A DNA stretch of 64,000 nucleotides from Saccharina japonica (GCA_008828725.1 MEHQ01002721.1:1444236-1508235), one strand, 5' to 3'; shown: positions 1 through 9,284, numbered from the stretch's first letter. The notes: generated by a model not told the origin, from the letters alone. Program-made: numbers and translations.

Positions 1-37
1 CCCCCCCCCTCCCCCCTTTCACCGTTTGCTCTCCTAG

Positions 38-142
38 GGTGCTCGGTACAGCCTGAGCAAGGGCCTTTTTGCAGGGGTGGGGGTCGGCGCCGGGTTCTTG
101 CGCGTGTCCGATCGAGTCAACGAGCGGTTCTACGGGGCGCAG
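38..142 (+). CDS. Internal exon of a SYLF-domain (Ysc84/SH3YL1-type) lipid-binding protein, partial gene
   Basis: An acceptor (pyrimidine tract then CCTAG) ends at base 37 and a donor (CAG|GTGGGT) begins at 143. The 35 codons between are open and phase 0 at both ends. The peptide contains YSLSKGLFAGVGVGAGFLRV followed by a segment ending NERFYGAQ. This matches the SYLF/DUF500 signature, in which a Y/S-x-S-K-G-L-F-A-G block precedes a short hydrophobic strand and an N-x-x-F-Y-G motif. SYLF proteins bind phosphoinositides and actin at membranes and endosomes. Only this exon lies in the window: the gene starts to the left and the next exon is not visible. The family call rests on the motif; the exon limits are inferred. 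Confidence 0.7.
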
Positions 143-385
143 GTGGGTGGTGCCGGCTTTTTTTTTCATGTGGTATGTATATATGTTTCATAACATCGAG
201 CAGCGATCATATCTGCCTTTCATGATCTTCTGTTATTTCCGTGGGACCATAGTTATTAGAACCCACGTTGTACCGAAAAAGCATACATCCCCCCTATTTT
301 GTTTACACACTATATTTGGTTCTGAATGCTACGGCCCCCTTTAATACTACAGTACATATATATACTTCGAAGTATATATATACCG

Positions 386-625
386 AGGGGGGGGGTGTAC
401 TCATGTCGTGCACGGCCATAGTCGAATGACCATGGACCCTCGCATCCCTGCAATGCCGGGACGGAGCACGTTGGGTTTTCACCAACCAGGCAGACATTAC
501 TTGCACCAAGCGCGAAGCGCCGTGAGGTGTTCGGCGAGTCGCATGGAAGATGGGCTGCACCCTGCTAAGGACCGCCTGTGAGATGGGCTTGCATATGGAC
601 ATTAGCCTCCAATGGATTGATTTAG
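386..625 (-). mobile_element. Poly-C-tailed retroposon-like element, near full-length copy
   Basis: This copy of a ~240-bp dispersed element lies on the - strand. Its 3' end is the G-run at 386-395 (a C-run on the element strand) beside GTGTACTCATGTCGTGCACG. The body contains the family core ATGCCGGGACGGAGCACGTT. Other copies lie at 1880, 2241, 6466, 28607, 32604 and 38257. All share the poly-C end but differ in how far they extend at the other end. No protein is encoded. Confidence 0.75.
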
Positions 626-718
626 TGCACGGGGGAGGGCATAGTATTCAGCACCCACTGTGGACCCAAAAACCAGGTATCTCCGTACATCTAGAGGCCA
701 TATTTGGTGCTAATTACT

Positions 719-829
719 ATCACGGTGGACCATATTAAATAGGACCTACGACGGTATACACAAAAATAACTATTTATTTCCATATTTTTACGAACAACAT
801 TTGGTCCTGTTTACTATGGTCCTCCGTAA
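719..829. mobile_element. MITE family M1 (TTACGG termini, TA target site)
   Basis: The left end reads CACGGTGGACCATATTAAAT and the right end is its imperfect inverse, TTACTATGGTCCTCCGTAA, followed by TA. The interior is AT-rich and non-coding. At least eight related copies in the window share these ends, and the better ones are flanked by TA, as expected for Tc1/mariner-type MITEs. Confidence 0.7.
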
Positions 830-946
830 TATGTTCCCCTGTATTTGTAGATTTTTCGGGGAAGCTGCAATAAGATCCCTGATTTACATGATATTTGCAC
901 GATCTAGATCACGGTTGCAGGATGGCCCCCATTTTGATATTACAGC

Positions 947-1129
947 AGTGGGTACCCCCATTTGAGAGCGCCCAAGTTAAGAGCATTGTGGAGGTAAGAG
1001 TGGTCAAAAATGGTTTGTCTCACCTATACTAAAAAGCTATATATTGCCCACTACAGATAAGAGCAATATGCAGTTAAGAGCGCTTCTTTCGGCTTGTCAA
1101 TGGGACGCTGATAACTCGGGGTATCCACT
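947..1129. mobile_element. MITE family M3 (GTGGGTACCCC termini)
   Basis: The ends AGTGGGTACCCCCATTTGAG and, inverted, GTGGATACCCCGAG form terminal inverted repeats about 180 bp apart. Related copies lie at 55930-56107 and, with a nested M2 element, at 46552, 47439 and 51228. This copy has a bare TA near 1040 where the 46-51 kb copies carry TACAGTA or TACCAGGTA. Confidence 0.6.
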
Positions 1130-1205
1130 ACGTCTGTAGCTAAATATTTCGCGGCAGTTGTATCTACGAGAATAGATCCCTGATTTCCATTGGTCTTGCA
1201 CGATC

Positions 1206-1215
1206 TACTGCTGTA
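1206..1215. repeat. TA-CTGCTG-TA scar-like word
   Basis: The context CGATC-TACTGCTGTA-GATCACG aligns with CGATC-TA-GATCACG at 900-912, inside a stretch where both sites are preceded by the same GATCCCTGATTT and TTGCACGATC words. The two paralogous stretches differ by exactly this insertion at a TA. Confidence 0.6.
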
Positions 1216-1242
1216 GATCACGTTTTTTTCCGGATGGGATAG

Positions 1243-1678
1243 ATGTGTATGATCTGTATGATCTGTATGATCTGTTTGAGCTGTATGATCTGTATTACTT
1301 GTATGATATATATGATCTGTATGATCTGTATGAGTTTTATGATCTGTATGATATGTATGATCTGCATGATATGTATGATCTGTATGATATGTATGATATG
1401 TATGATATATAAAGATGAGCTTCGACGAAATCCTCGAGCTCACAGCTGATGTTTTTTAATTTTTTTAAATATATGATATGTATGATATGTATGATATGTC
1501 TGTATGATCTGTATGATCTGTATGATCTGTATGATCTGTATGATATGTATGATAAATATGATATGTATGATATGTATGATATGTATGATATGTATGATAT
1601 GTATGATATGTATGTGATATGTATTATATGATATGTATGATATGTACAATCGGTATGATCTGTATGATCTGTATGGCA
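1243..1678. repeat. 9-bp minisatellite (GATCTGTAT / GATATGTAT), interrupted by a dispersed repeat
   Basis: Two blocks, about 1243-1409 and 1471-1678, are built of 9-bp units alternating between GATCTGTAT and GATATGTAT variants. A GACGAAATCC-family element (1413-1475) separates them. The open frames here only translate the repeat and are not genes. The same 9-mer, in complement, forms a short array at 54267-54312. Confidence 0.9.
1413..1475 (+). repeat. Dispersed GACGAAATCC element, short copy
   Basis: The segment carries GAGCTTCGACGAAATCCTCG, then CTCACAGCTG and a T-rich tail. The same order of words recurs at 5421, 45404, 50147, 52295, 55738, 58078 and 61793, in both orientations. The longest copies begin with a conserved CGCGAT-CGAAGTAT block. 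This copy has only the 3' half. Confidence 0.75.
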
Positions 1679-1879
1679 CATATGTTGCGCACATGCTGCC
1701 GGGAGGGGATGTGTATCATCACGGCTCTTGCACAACATATCATAGCGGCAACCATAGGATCTAGATGATCTACTGTAGATAGTTATCTGCCCGATGTGTG
1801 GTACCGGTATGTTTTAACAAGTTCGTCGATTTTTTTGGAACTGCTTGTTTGTGCCCAACCCCCCCCCCCCCCCCCCCCC

Positions 1880-2009
1880 AGCCTGGTTGGTGAAAACCCA
1901 ACGCGCTCCGTCCCGGCATTGTAGGGATGCGAGGGTCTATGGTCATATGACTACAGCCGTGCACAGCATGACAACAACCGAGTACTGCCCCCCCCCCCCC
2001 CCCCCCCCC
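1880..2009 (+). mobile_element. Poly-C-tailed retroposon-like element, 5'-truncated copy
   Basis: The copy starts at CCTGGTTGGTGAAAACCCAA, inside the element, and ends in a run of about 22 C (1988-2009). A second C-run (1859-1879) precedes it. The truncated start with a retained homopolymer end is typical of target-primed retroposition. Confidence 0.75.
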
Positions 2010-2240
2010 TCACCCCGCGCGTCTCGAAAAGGACACGTGCTGAATGCTCAAACGATTACGTAAGTCAAGCAACAAGTGTATACGCCCGCCCCCCCCGCGT
2101 TGCCTTTGTACTGTGTTTCCCTCGCCTCAGTTTCGCTTCCCGACCTTTCTCATCTACTCGTATTGTATTTACATGTTTTCTCCCAACTCCCTCCCTTTTT
2201 TCGTGACTCAGCCCCGGGGCCACGTAGCACCCCCGCCCCT

Positions 2241-2317
2241 TTGTAGAGATGCGAGAGTGTATGGTCATACGACTACGGCCATGCATGGCATGTGTCTATG
2301 TATACCCCCAACCCCCT
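2241..2317 (+). mobile_element. Poly-C-tailed retroposon-like element, strongly 5'-truncated copy
   Basis: Only the last ~75 bp remain, from TTGTAGAGATGCGAGAGTGT through GGCCATGCATGGCATG to short C-runs. It is diverged from the copy at 1880 and is therefore likely older. Confidence 0.6.
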
Positions 2318-3004
2318 TCGGTGCATGCCTTCATTTGTATCGGGAGAGAGAGGTTCAGCATTTTCGTCCCTGGTCGACTCGCGTCAAATTGTGCAAATAC
2401 GTGATAATAAATGCACACGCTACGTAATGTAATTGGGGTTTTCTGCGAGTCCATTTTTTGCACAAGAAATAAAAAAAGGAGAAAAAAGCAAACCTTGGTG
2501 CGACCTTTGGCCCTCTCCTTGGTTTCCACTGCTGAAAGGGTGGTACAGCAGTAGTGCTATTAACCAAGGCTGCGTGTAGTAATGGGCGCCTGCGCGTTGT
2601 TTGGATAAGTTATTGCTATATGTTCATATTCATAGTGAAATTATAGGTCTCGAAGATGGGGGAGTGAGTGGTGTTTGGGGGTCTTTTGTTTTCGGATCGG
2701 CCTCAGTGGACGATAAAATAAAAAAAGTGAAGAGGCGAAAACTAGAAAACTACGTAGGGTTCGTATGGAGGAAAGAGTAAAAGCAAATATTGACAACAAA
2801 ATTTAAGGGAAAATAAGAACATCATTGTCTCTTTCAGGAGATGATCTCGTACCCGGTAGAATAATAATATCATTGTATTTTTTAGGAGATGATCTCGTAC
2901 CCGGTACGTCGGCGTTTCAGTTGCTTTCCCCATTCGTTTGCGATGACGTTTTTTTTTTTTTTCTTGCTCTCTCACGAGAGTCTGTGACCACACAATTACA
3001 GCAG

Positions 3005-3140
3005 TATCTCTCTAGAATAAGGAATCAGGACGGACACTGGGTGTACTGACTGATGTAAGTCGGGTGGAAGTAACGGTTTAATGTGAAGACAACACACAAC
3101 ACACACACATGTACTGGTTCAAGTTTTGAGGGAAAAAACG
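3005..3140 (-). repeat. Dispersed repeat F (CACACCCAGTGTCCG core), - strand copy
   Basis: In complement this matches 3484-3670, 57021-57255 and 61940-62165. Shared words are TTCACATTAAACCG, CCACCCG and CACCCAGTGTCCGTCC, then a TAGAGAGATA block. The family is non-coding and about 200-230 bp long. Confidence 0.6.
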
Positions 3141-3202
3141 ATATCTCCCTATTTTTACTACGTAACAGTATTTGGTCCCCGATTTACTATGGTCCTCCGT
3201 AA
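3140..3202. mobile_element. M1 MITE, left-truncated
   Basis: Only the right terminus is clear: GATTTACTATGGTCCTCCGT followed by AA. An M2 element follows immediately at 3210. Confidence 0.5.
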
Positions 3203-3209
3203 GAATGGG

Positions 3210-3296
3210 TTAACCCCTTAAGAAATGGTCCCACATATTAGGGGACAAACTACTTGGAATTAGTGTGGGATTTTTTTTCAGTTCTGAATGGGCTAA
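3210..3296. mobile_element. MITE family M2 (TTAACCC termini, ~87 bp)
   Basis: The left end is TTAACCCCTTAAGAAATGG and the right end CAGTTCTGAATGGGCTAA. Together they form imperfect terminal inverted repeats around CTACTTGGAATTAGTGTGGG. About ten copies recur in the window. The TTAA at the outer edge plus the CCC start resembles piggyBac-type elements; that assignment is inference. Confidence 0.65.
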
Positions 3297-3483
3297 TGAG
3301 CATACTAATAGCCATACTAATAATCATACTAATAGTCAGTCGTAATTGTTTTGGGCAGAAAGTGCTTATATATGTTATTTTATCGTAGCACCCCTCGAGA
3401 ATTGAGTTTGATACCCGGCGGGTTTCCCTACGTATACAGGCAGTAGTCGTCCCTGTATAGCGCGGGAATGCGCAAGCGAACAA

Positions 3484-3670
3484 TGCCGATACTATGCGTG
3501 TGTGCTCTTCACATTTTAAACCGCTCTTTCCACCCGTCTTGATATCCAGCACACCCAGTCAGTGTCCGTGCCGATTCTTCAATCCTATTGATAGAGAGGT
3601 ACAAGCTCTTGTGGTCACAAAACTACGACACAGCAGAGAAAGTACAGTGAGCAGGGTAGATGCAATGCCA
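3484..3670 (+). repeat. Dispersed repeat F, + strand copy
   Basis: The copy holds CTTCACATTTTAAACCGCTC, CACACCCAGTCAGTGTCCGT and GATAGAGAGGTACAAG. It matches 57021-57255 closely and the complementary copies at 3005 and 61940. Confidence 0.65.
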
Positions 3671-3771
3671 TGTTCATCGCACGGGATACGACAGAGACGA
3701 CATACAAAAAGAGAGACTCTTACGTAGCGATAACCGGCACTACTCCGCACCAGGGCGTAAAATAGGCGTCC

Positions 3772-3808
3772 GGCTCGTGGTGCGGCCCCCCACCACGCAC
3801 CACGAGCC
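3772..3808. repeat. Perfect 13-bp hairpin (GGCTCGTGGTGCG)
   Basis: The arms 3772-3784 and 3796-3808 are perfectly complementary with an 11-nt loop, and a T8 run lies downstream at 3851-3858. A second hairpin with related arms (GCGTGGTGCGGC) lies at 4143-4174. The pair may be parts of one decayed foldback element. Confidence 0.6.
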
Positions 3809-4142
3809 GTAGGCGAAGTGCGGCCACCCCCGAAGGGCCGCCGGAGGCAGTTTTTTTTCAACCATGCACGAAGTATGCGTCAATATACTCAAAATGTGCG
3901 TCTAACCCGCTCGGTTTACGAAGCTGTTTGAGGCCTGCTTCGTCCTCAGGCAGAGGAAAACAGCCCCAAATACGTAGAGCATCTCAAGACAAAATCAACA
4001 CAAAAAAAAAAAAAAAATGTTTCTGCTGCGGCGAAAAGTACGCCAAAAACAAATTCGCCTGCGTCGAAAAAGGACCCGCACAATTTGTTTCGCCTACGTA
4101 TATACGGCGAAAAAAGGCGAAAAAAGATGCGGCACAGAAAAA

Positions 4143-4174
4143 GCGTGGTGCGGCAATAATAAGCCGCACCATGC
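4143..4174. repeat. 12-bp hairpin (GCGTGGTGCGGC)
   Basis: The arms 4143-4154 and 4163-4174 pair with one mismatch around an 8-nt loop. The arm sequence is related to the hairpin at 3772. Confidence 0.55.
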
Positions 4175-4540
4175 TTTCTGTACGTGGTGAAAAAAAAGGC
4201 GTTTACGACTATTACTGGGGACCATACCATATATGACGACAGTGTGTTATGGTACTGTTGGAACCATGTGAAAACGTGGGTAAATACCTGGTATCAGGGA
4301 TTTAGATCGTATTGGTATTACTTGGAAGGCGTACGTATCTCAGATGGGAACCAGGGGGGTTCCCAGATGCCCTTCCCCCTGTTCTCTCAGTCTTTCATCA
4401 CGCAAAGGGAATAAACCTGCTCTTCTTCTATCTCTAAGCAAACAACACACGTGAGTGCCAACGAGTACCCGTTCCATAGGCTGACCTGGCTAGGGATACC
4501 CTGCCCCCTTACACTAAATAGGTTCCTCACAACAAGTGTA

Positions 4541-4725
4541 TACCACACCCCCTCTGATGAATTTCAACGCCGATTTTCTCGACGAAGGGTGGAGCGCTAA
4601 CCCCGAGCGACCCGTCTATGGAAAGGTCTCGACGAGATTGCTCCGAAAGCCACCTTTTTCGTTGTCTGTGCCCCCCCTGGTTGTGGAGAAAATCGGCTTT
4701 GAGATTCTCCCCAGGGGGTGTGCTA
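4541..4725. mobile_element. MITE family M5 (CACACCCCCT termini)
   Basis: The left end ACCACACCCCCT leads into GCCGATTTTCTC. The right end is the inverse (GAGAAAATCGGC leading to AGGGGGTGTG). This gives ~40-bp imperfect inverted repeats. Relatives lie at 59256-59384 and, one-sided, near 46053 and 50729. Confidence 0.65.
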
Positions 4726-4737
4726 TGCACTGTCATA

Positions 4738-4845
4738 TACGGTAGTAAATATATAGGGACCCACGTCACACACAATCACCTATATATTTTCCCTGTTTTA
4801 ACGAACAATACTTACTGTAGTCCTATTTACTATGGTCCTCCGTAA
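4738..4845. mobile_element. M1 MITE with clear TA duplication
   Basis: The element is flanked by TA on each side (4736-4737 and 4846-4847). Its ends are TACGGTAGTAAATATA and TTTACTATGGTCCTCCGTAA. At 108 bp it is a typical M1 copy. Confidence 0.75.
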
Positions 4846-5007
4846 TAAAAGCGCCGGCGCAACATTTCACTTCCTATTTTGCGCCCTGCTCCGCACACTA
4901 TGTTCCACACTGGTGAATCCCACATCTGTGCCAAGCGATTCCACAGGCACTATACACTATACAGGGCAACCGGCACTATAGAGGGACCACGGCACTACCA
5001 AATACTA

Positions 5008-5305
5008 GAGGCCGCGTAAAACTGCCCGCGCGGGCACACTTCCTTAGGTGTGCCCGCATTCAAAATAGAGCCTTTCCAAGCACAACGACGAGGTGGCACA
5101 CCAAGCAGGCATGCCTCTCGTTAGGGTTAGGGTTAGAGGTCCGGGTCGGGGTGGTGGCCGCCGTTAGTCGAAGCCAAGAATATGCTCATCGTCCGGAACG
5201 AATACCTTAGGGTTTCGTCACAAAACGCTACCTCAGTAGAAACAGCATCATTTCATGCGGGCACGTCTGAGAAATTCGCCTGAGCGGGCAGTTTTACGGC
5301 CACTG
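5008..5305. mobile_element. Mutator-like MITE with 9-bp target duplication
   Basis: The direct repeat CAAATACTA flanks the element at 4999-5007 and 5306-5314. The termini are inverted: GAGGCCGCGTAAAACTGCCC on the left, and on the right, in complement, CAGTGGCCGTAAAACTGCCC. Inner TGCCCGCAT motifs are also inverted. The interior is non-coding and contains a short telomere-like tract (5121-5136). A 9-bp duplication with GC-rich inverted ends is characteristic of Mutator-type MITEs. Confidence 0.75.
5121..5136 (+). repeat. Short interstitial telomere-like tract (TTAGGG)
   Basis: TTAGGGTTAGGGTTAG sits inside the Mutator-like MITE. It is too short to mark a chromosome end and may be chance or captured sequence. 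Confidence 0.6.
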
Positions 5306-5420
5306 CAAATACTACTGCCTGTACTGTCGTAGTCTACTGCTGTATGTATAGTAGCGATGTATCACACACGGCATTCAAGTATATATCATACGAGTACTGT
5401 ATATACCTGGTATATGATAT

Positions 5421-5480
5421 GAGTTTCGACGAAATCGTCTATCTCTCACGGGTTGTTTTATTTGTTTTTCTTGATTTTTA
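5421..5480 (+). repeat. Dispersed GACGAAATCC element, diverged copy
   Basis: It contains GAGTTTCGACGAAATCGTC, TCTCACGGGTTGTTTTATTT and a T-rich tail, matching the family at 1413 and 45404. A TACCTGGTA word (5404-5412) lies just upstream. Confidence 0.6.
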
Positions 5481-5716
5481 GCCTTTACGTCACTTTCAGT
5501 TTGGAAAACTTTTCTGACATTTTCTCAGGTACGAGTGATTAATTAACATATATATCATATGTACGTAGTATGTACGTATAATACCAGATTTATACCAGTT
5601 ACCAGGTATTAAGTATTGCGTGTTTACGGTGCCATACATGAAACAACTGAAATTTGATTCCAATACATATAGAACACCTCAAAATTGAGAACTCTCAACG
5701 AACACATGTTCGATGT

Positions 5717-5788
5717 GGGGGTATAGCTCAGGGGTAGAGTGTTCGCTTCGCATGCGAAATGTCTGGGGTTCAAATCCCCATACCTCCA
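5717..5788 (+). tRNA. trnA(CGC): tRNA-Ala (anticodon CGC)
   Basis: A full cloverleaf can be drawn in 72 nt without an intron. The acceptor stem GGGGGTA pairs with TACCTCC (one G-T pair). The D arm is GCTC-AGGGGTA-GAGT. The anticodon stem TTCGC/GCGAA encloses TTCGCAT, giving anticodon CGC, which reads GCG (Ala). The variable loop has 5 nt. The T arm is TGGGG-TTCAAAT-CCCCA. Internal Pol III promoters are visible: an A box around TAGCTCAGGGG and a B box GGTTCAAATCC. The 3' CCA is not encoded, as usual in eukaryotes. It lies alone between repeats and appears functional. Confidence 0.95.
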
Positions 5789-5794
5789 CATTCC

Positions 5795-5803
5795 TTTTTT
5801 TTT
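5795..5803 (+). terminator. Pol III terminator of tRNA-Ala
   Basis: A run of nine T begins six bases after the tRNA discriminator base, matching a standard Pol III termination signal. Confidence 0.85.
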
Positions 5804-6065
5804 CTTGTACTTTTCTGTGACATGATTAGTACCAGGTGCCTGGTACGTATCATACCAGATGTTCAACACTGATTGGGCGATATAATGGGCGATGGACATG
5901 TCTGTTTTTTGTTCTTCGTTCCTTGCCGCGAAGCTTGCCGTGCTATTTATTTATTACCGCAGGTACAAAATACCAGGTACAGTAGTAAGTCGTACAGGAC
6001 ACCTAATAAGGGCCCATATTAACGAATATAAAATAAATTCAATTTGGAAAAAATAAAATTCAAAT

Positions 6066-6194
6066 CCGCTTTTCATTGGTCAACACACGCACCAGCACCA
6101 AAGATTAGGATCTAATCTTTGATGCTGGTGCGTGTGTTGACCTCCGCTTTTCATTGGTCAACACACGCACCAGCACCAAAGATTAGGATCTTGG
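6066..6194. repeat. Long near-perfect hairpin followed by a direct repeat of one arm
   Basis: Arms of 30 bp (6078-6107 and 6113-6142) are complementary except for one position and enclose a 5-nt loop. The left arm with its flank (CCGCTTTTCATTGGTCAACA onward) is repeated directly at 6147-6194. The pattern is arm, inverted arm, arm. No coding capacity. Confidence 0.85.
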
Positions 6195-6465
6195 GGTCTA
6201 ATATTGGCGTCGTTTGGCAACGACGCTGTAAAACACGCCTCACACTGCGTGAGCTATATATAGACAACCAGGGTACCGTTTTTTTTTTTTTTTGGCGGTC
6301 ACCAAAGCTGGCGGTCGAGTTAGACCATTTGTGCGGGGTGGAGAACCTTTGCTCCGGACAAGGGGAAGTATCGTATCACGTAGTGTGTATATGGTAAGGC
6401 ACCCGCGAGGCAGTTACATAGTGCTCCCATTGCTGTCTCAGGAAGTGACCACACCAGAAATTATA

Positions 6466-6710
6466 TTAACTCATTGAAGCTGTCGTCCATATGCAAGTCC
6501 GCCTCAGAGGCGGTTCTTAGCAGGATGCAGCTCACCCTCCATGCGACTCGCCCAATACCTCACGGCGCTTCGCGCTTGGTGCAAGCAATGTCTGCCTGGT
6601 TGGTGAAAACCCAACGTGCTCCGTCCCGGCATTGTAGGGATGCGAGGGTCTATGGTCATATGACTACGGCCGGGCACGACATGAGTACACCCCCCCCCCC
6701 CCCCCCCCCC
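6466..6710 (+). mobile_element. Poly-C-tailed retroposon-like element, full-length copy with C21 tail
   Basis: This is the cleanest copy. It runs from CATTGAAGCTGTCGTCCATA through AACCGCC-type hairpin words (CCGCCTCAGAGGCGG) and the TTGTAGGGATGCGAGGGTCT block to GACATGAGTACA and an uninterrupted C-run (6690-6710). It has no open reading frame of note. The common 3' homopolymer and variable 5' ends across copies suggest a SINE-like retroposon; the poly-C tail is unusual. Confidence 0.75.
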
Positions 6711-6879
6711 TGCCAATGCTATGCGTTTACTACGCCTTAGTGGCAGGCGGCACTGACGCCGAGGCACTGTGACGGTGCTGTGCTGCCTTGAGGTGCTGTG
6801 TTGCCCCGTTATGTCATCAGAGGGGGAGATACGTACATCAATTGATTTATTTGTGGCAGTGCCGCGGCAGTACCCATGG

Positions 6880-7925
6880 AAAGCCACGGCATGCCACGGC
6901 ATGCAGGTGGCAGCCCGTGACCTTTACCACGGTAAACCACGGCATGACTGCCATGGAAAGCCCTACGGATATTCCTACGGCATATATCATGGCAAGCTCC
7001 ACGGCACGGCACGCCACGGCAAGTCCCACGGCTATTGGCAAGGCCCACGGGGAGCTCAACGGCATAGCATAGCGGGACCCACGGCAAGCCCCACGACAAG
7101 TCCCACGACAAGGCCCACAGCAATATCCACGGCAATCTGCACGGCACTTTGCATGGCAAGTCCCATGGTAATCTCTGGCAAGCCCCACGGCAGTCTCCAC
7201 GGCAATCCGCACACCTGCTCGGCACCCTGATCCCACCCAGACCTTATACCACCCGGAACTGAACCCACTATGTGAGGGAATGGGATCAGTCCCGGGTGGG
7301 AACAACGCTGAATGGGACGAGGGAACTGGGCGGCCCTTCGGCGACTCTTGCGAAGGGCTAGTTACATGTCTGCACGTTGTGGGCGGGGTCGGGTCTGGGT
7401 GGGATCAGGGGACCGGGTGGGCCTCCGGCGGCTCCTGCGGACGGCATTAACTTGCCACGGCTTGCCGTGGATATTGCCGTGGGGCTTGCCGTGGGGCTTG
7501 CCGTGGGGCTTGCCTTGGATATTACCGTGGGGACTGCCATGGATATCGCCGTGGGGTTTACCGTGGGTATTTTCGTAGGGTTTGCCGTGGACGTTGCCGT
7601 AGATATTGCCGTGGGGCTTGCCTTGGATATTGCCGTGGGGACTGCCATGGATATCGCCGTGGGGCTTACCGTGGGTATTTTCGTAGGGTTTGCCGTGGAC
7701 GTTGACGTGGGGCTTGTCGTGGCTTGCTGTGGGGCTTGCCGCGGGGGGGTTGTCATGGCACGTGCCATGGTACTGTCGTGGGCAGCCATGACCAATCCCA
7801 CGGCACGTGCCATGGTCACAACCATAGCACGTGCCGTGACAGCACCATGGCCGATGGCAACCCGTGGGCTCTGCCGTGCCAAGCCCCGCGGCAGTGCCGC
7901 AATCACCCGCGGGTTGCCACGGTCA
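6880..7925. repeat. Giant imperfect inverted repeat of CCACGGCA / TGCCGTGG units
   Basis: From about 6880 to 7220 the + strand repeats CCACGGCAAG-like units. From about 7455 to 7760 it repeats the complement, GCCGTGGGGCTT, in 12-bp steps. Within the right half a 108-bp higher-order unit (9 x 12) occurs twice, starting at 7511 and 7619. From 7760 to 7925 both orientations are mixed. The two halves could fold into a long hairpin with a ~230-bp loop. Open frames here translate to monotonous VGLAVGLA-like or NPTKIPT-like peptides and are by-products of the repeat. Confidence 0.85.
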
Positions 7926-9003
7926 CCGCCATTGTATGCCACTAAAAAGTCAAACAATGTGCATCCGAGATAAATTCCCTCCCTTGTCTTCCTGGCCGCT
8001 TGCCGATAACAAGCGTTTAGTGTTTCGGTACCATCCCTGCTACGCCGCGAGGCAGCACCTAAAGCGTGTGTGGCGCTGGTCTTCGGTGATTGTGAGTTCC
8101 GGACTGCGGAGGTAGAGAAGGAAGAGGTGTTAACACTGGGCGATTGCCTGCTACGTACGGTAGATACAGTCACCTTCTCCTCCAACATGCTGGGGTTTCT
8201 TCCGGATGTGCCCGGAACTTCCTTTGCCGCACGTTGGAAGCGCAACCGAAACAAACCACTCGGGGGAAGGGGGGCTGGGATATCACCGACGATAATACTG
8301 TAAAACAGAGAGAGTCGCCGGGGGAGGGCGCCAACACCAGCTGATGCTTCAACGCCCCGTCACCAAAGGAACGTCTGCTTCGTCCTTGCACGCGGATCCC
8401 GGCACCCTCACTAACACAGCGCCGAAGAAGAATGCCGCTTCTCCCACAACGATGCTGGCGACACGGCCCGGGGACAGCTAGCCCCAGTAAGGTTAGCGCC
8501 GGACCAGCACGGCTCTCGGTATATTCGCCGTCAAGGAACCTTCCGCCGACGAATAACAGGAATACGAATCTAGGGTTCGTTCTACGGGGAGAAGCAGCCA
8601 CTGTGTTCATGCTGGGCGTGGGTGGGCGTAACAAGAGGCGGGAAGAAGAACCGTCATACAGCCCCTCCGTTGAAATAAGGAAACCTCTTGCTATGCAATG
8701 CCATCCTCGCGTCACCTACTTTTTTCGTGAGGCCACTGCTACCACCAACTATAATGCCACTGAAAAGGGAAGGGGGGCATACCTCGACCGCTGCCGCCGG
8801 GGCAGCCCCATCAGTCGCAGGCTTAGAGCCCTGTGTTATGGAAATATTAGAAATATTAGCACATAGCCAATATGAGTCAATGTTCAGTAGCACTGCTCTT
8901 GTACATCGTATGTTTCGGTTCGTGAGTAACGCATATATATGTATGCGGAGGAATTACTGCTGTAGCCTTCTCTACTCGTAGGATCGTATCCTTTACTCTT
9001 CCA

Positions 9004-9105
9004 TGTGGATCTCTCTGGATAGCCTCGGCTCTTAGCTTTCCTGGTCGTCTCTAGGATGGATCTCTCTGGATACCCTCGGCTCTTAGCTTTCCTGGTTGTC
9101 TCTAG
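9004..9105. repeat. 51-bp tandem duplication
   Basis: Two adjacent units each contain GGATCTCTCTGGATA, CTCGGCTCTTAGCTTTCCTG and GTCTCTAGGA, differing at a few bases. Confidence 0.85.
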
Positions 9106-9284
9106 GAGGTGCCGTCATCTGGACTTCTGCGTTCTCTCTCTGTGGATCTGTGTGTGCTGTGTTGGCCACCTAAGCGCCAGTGTTCAACATATCTTCACAT
9201 CTCTACCGCACCAAGCAGTCCATCTGCTTCTGGTCCACGACCACTCACGGTGCCAACCATCTCGACTAGCGTCGAGAGGCACAG

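Noticed and set aside
1051..1738. His/Thr/Tyr-rich repeated frames
   Set aside because: By-product of the 9-bp minisatellite.
5121..5136. Chromosome end or telomere
   Set aside because: Only about 2.7 TTAGGG units, inside a MITE with normal flanks.
6769..8254. Open frames of 150-300 codons in the CACGGC region
   Set aside because: They consist of four-residue repeats produced by the 12-bp DNA period and exist on both strands. The inverted repeat is the real feature.
8170..8715. - strand frame of 181 codons
   Set aside because: No recognisable motif, mixed composition, overlapping frames also open. Not supported as a gene.
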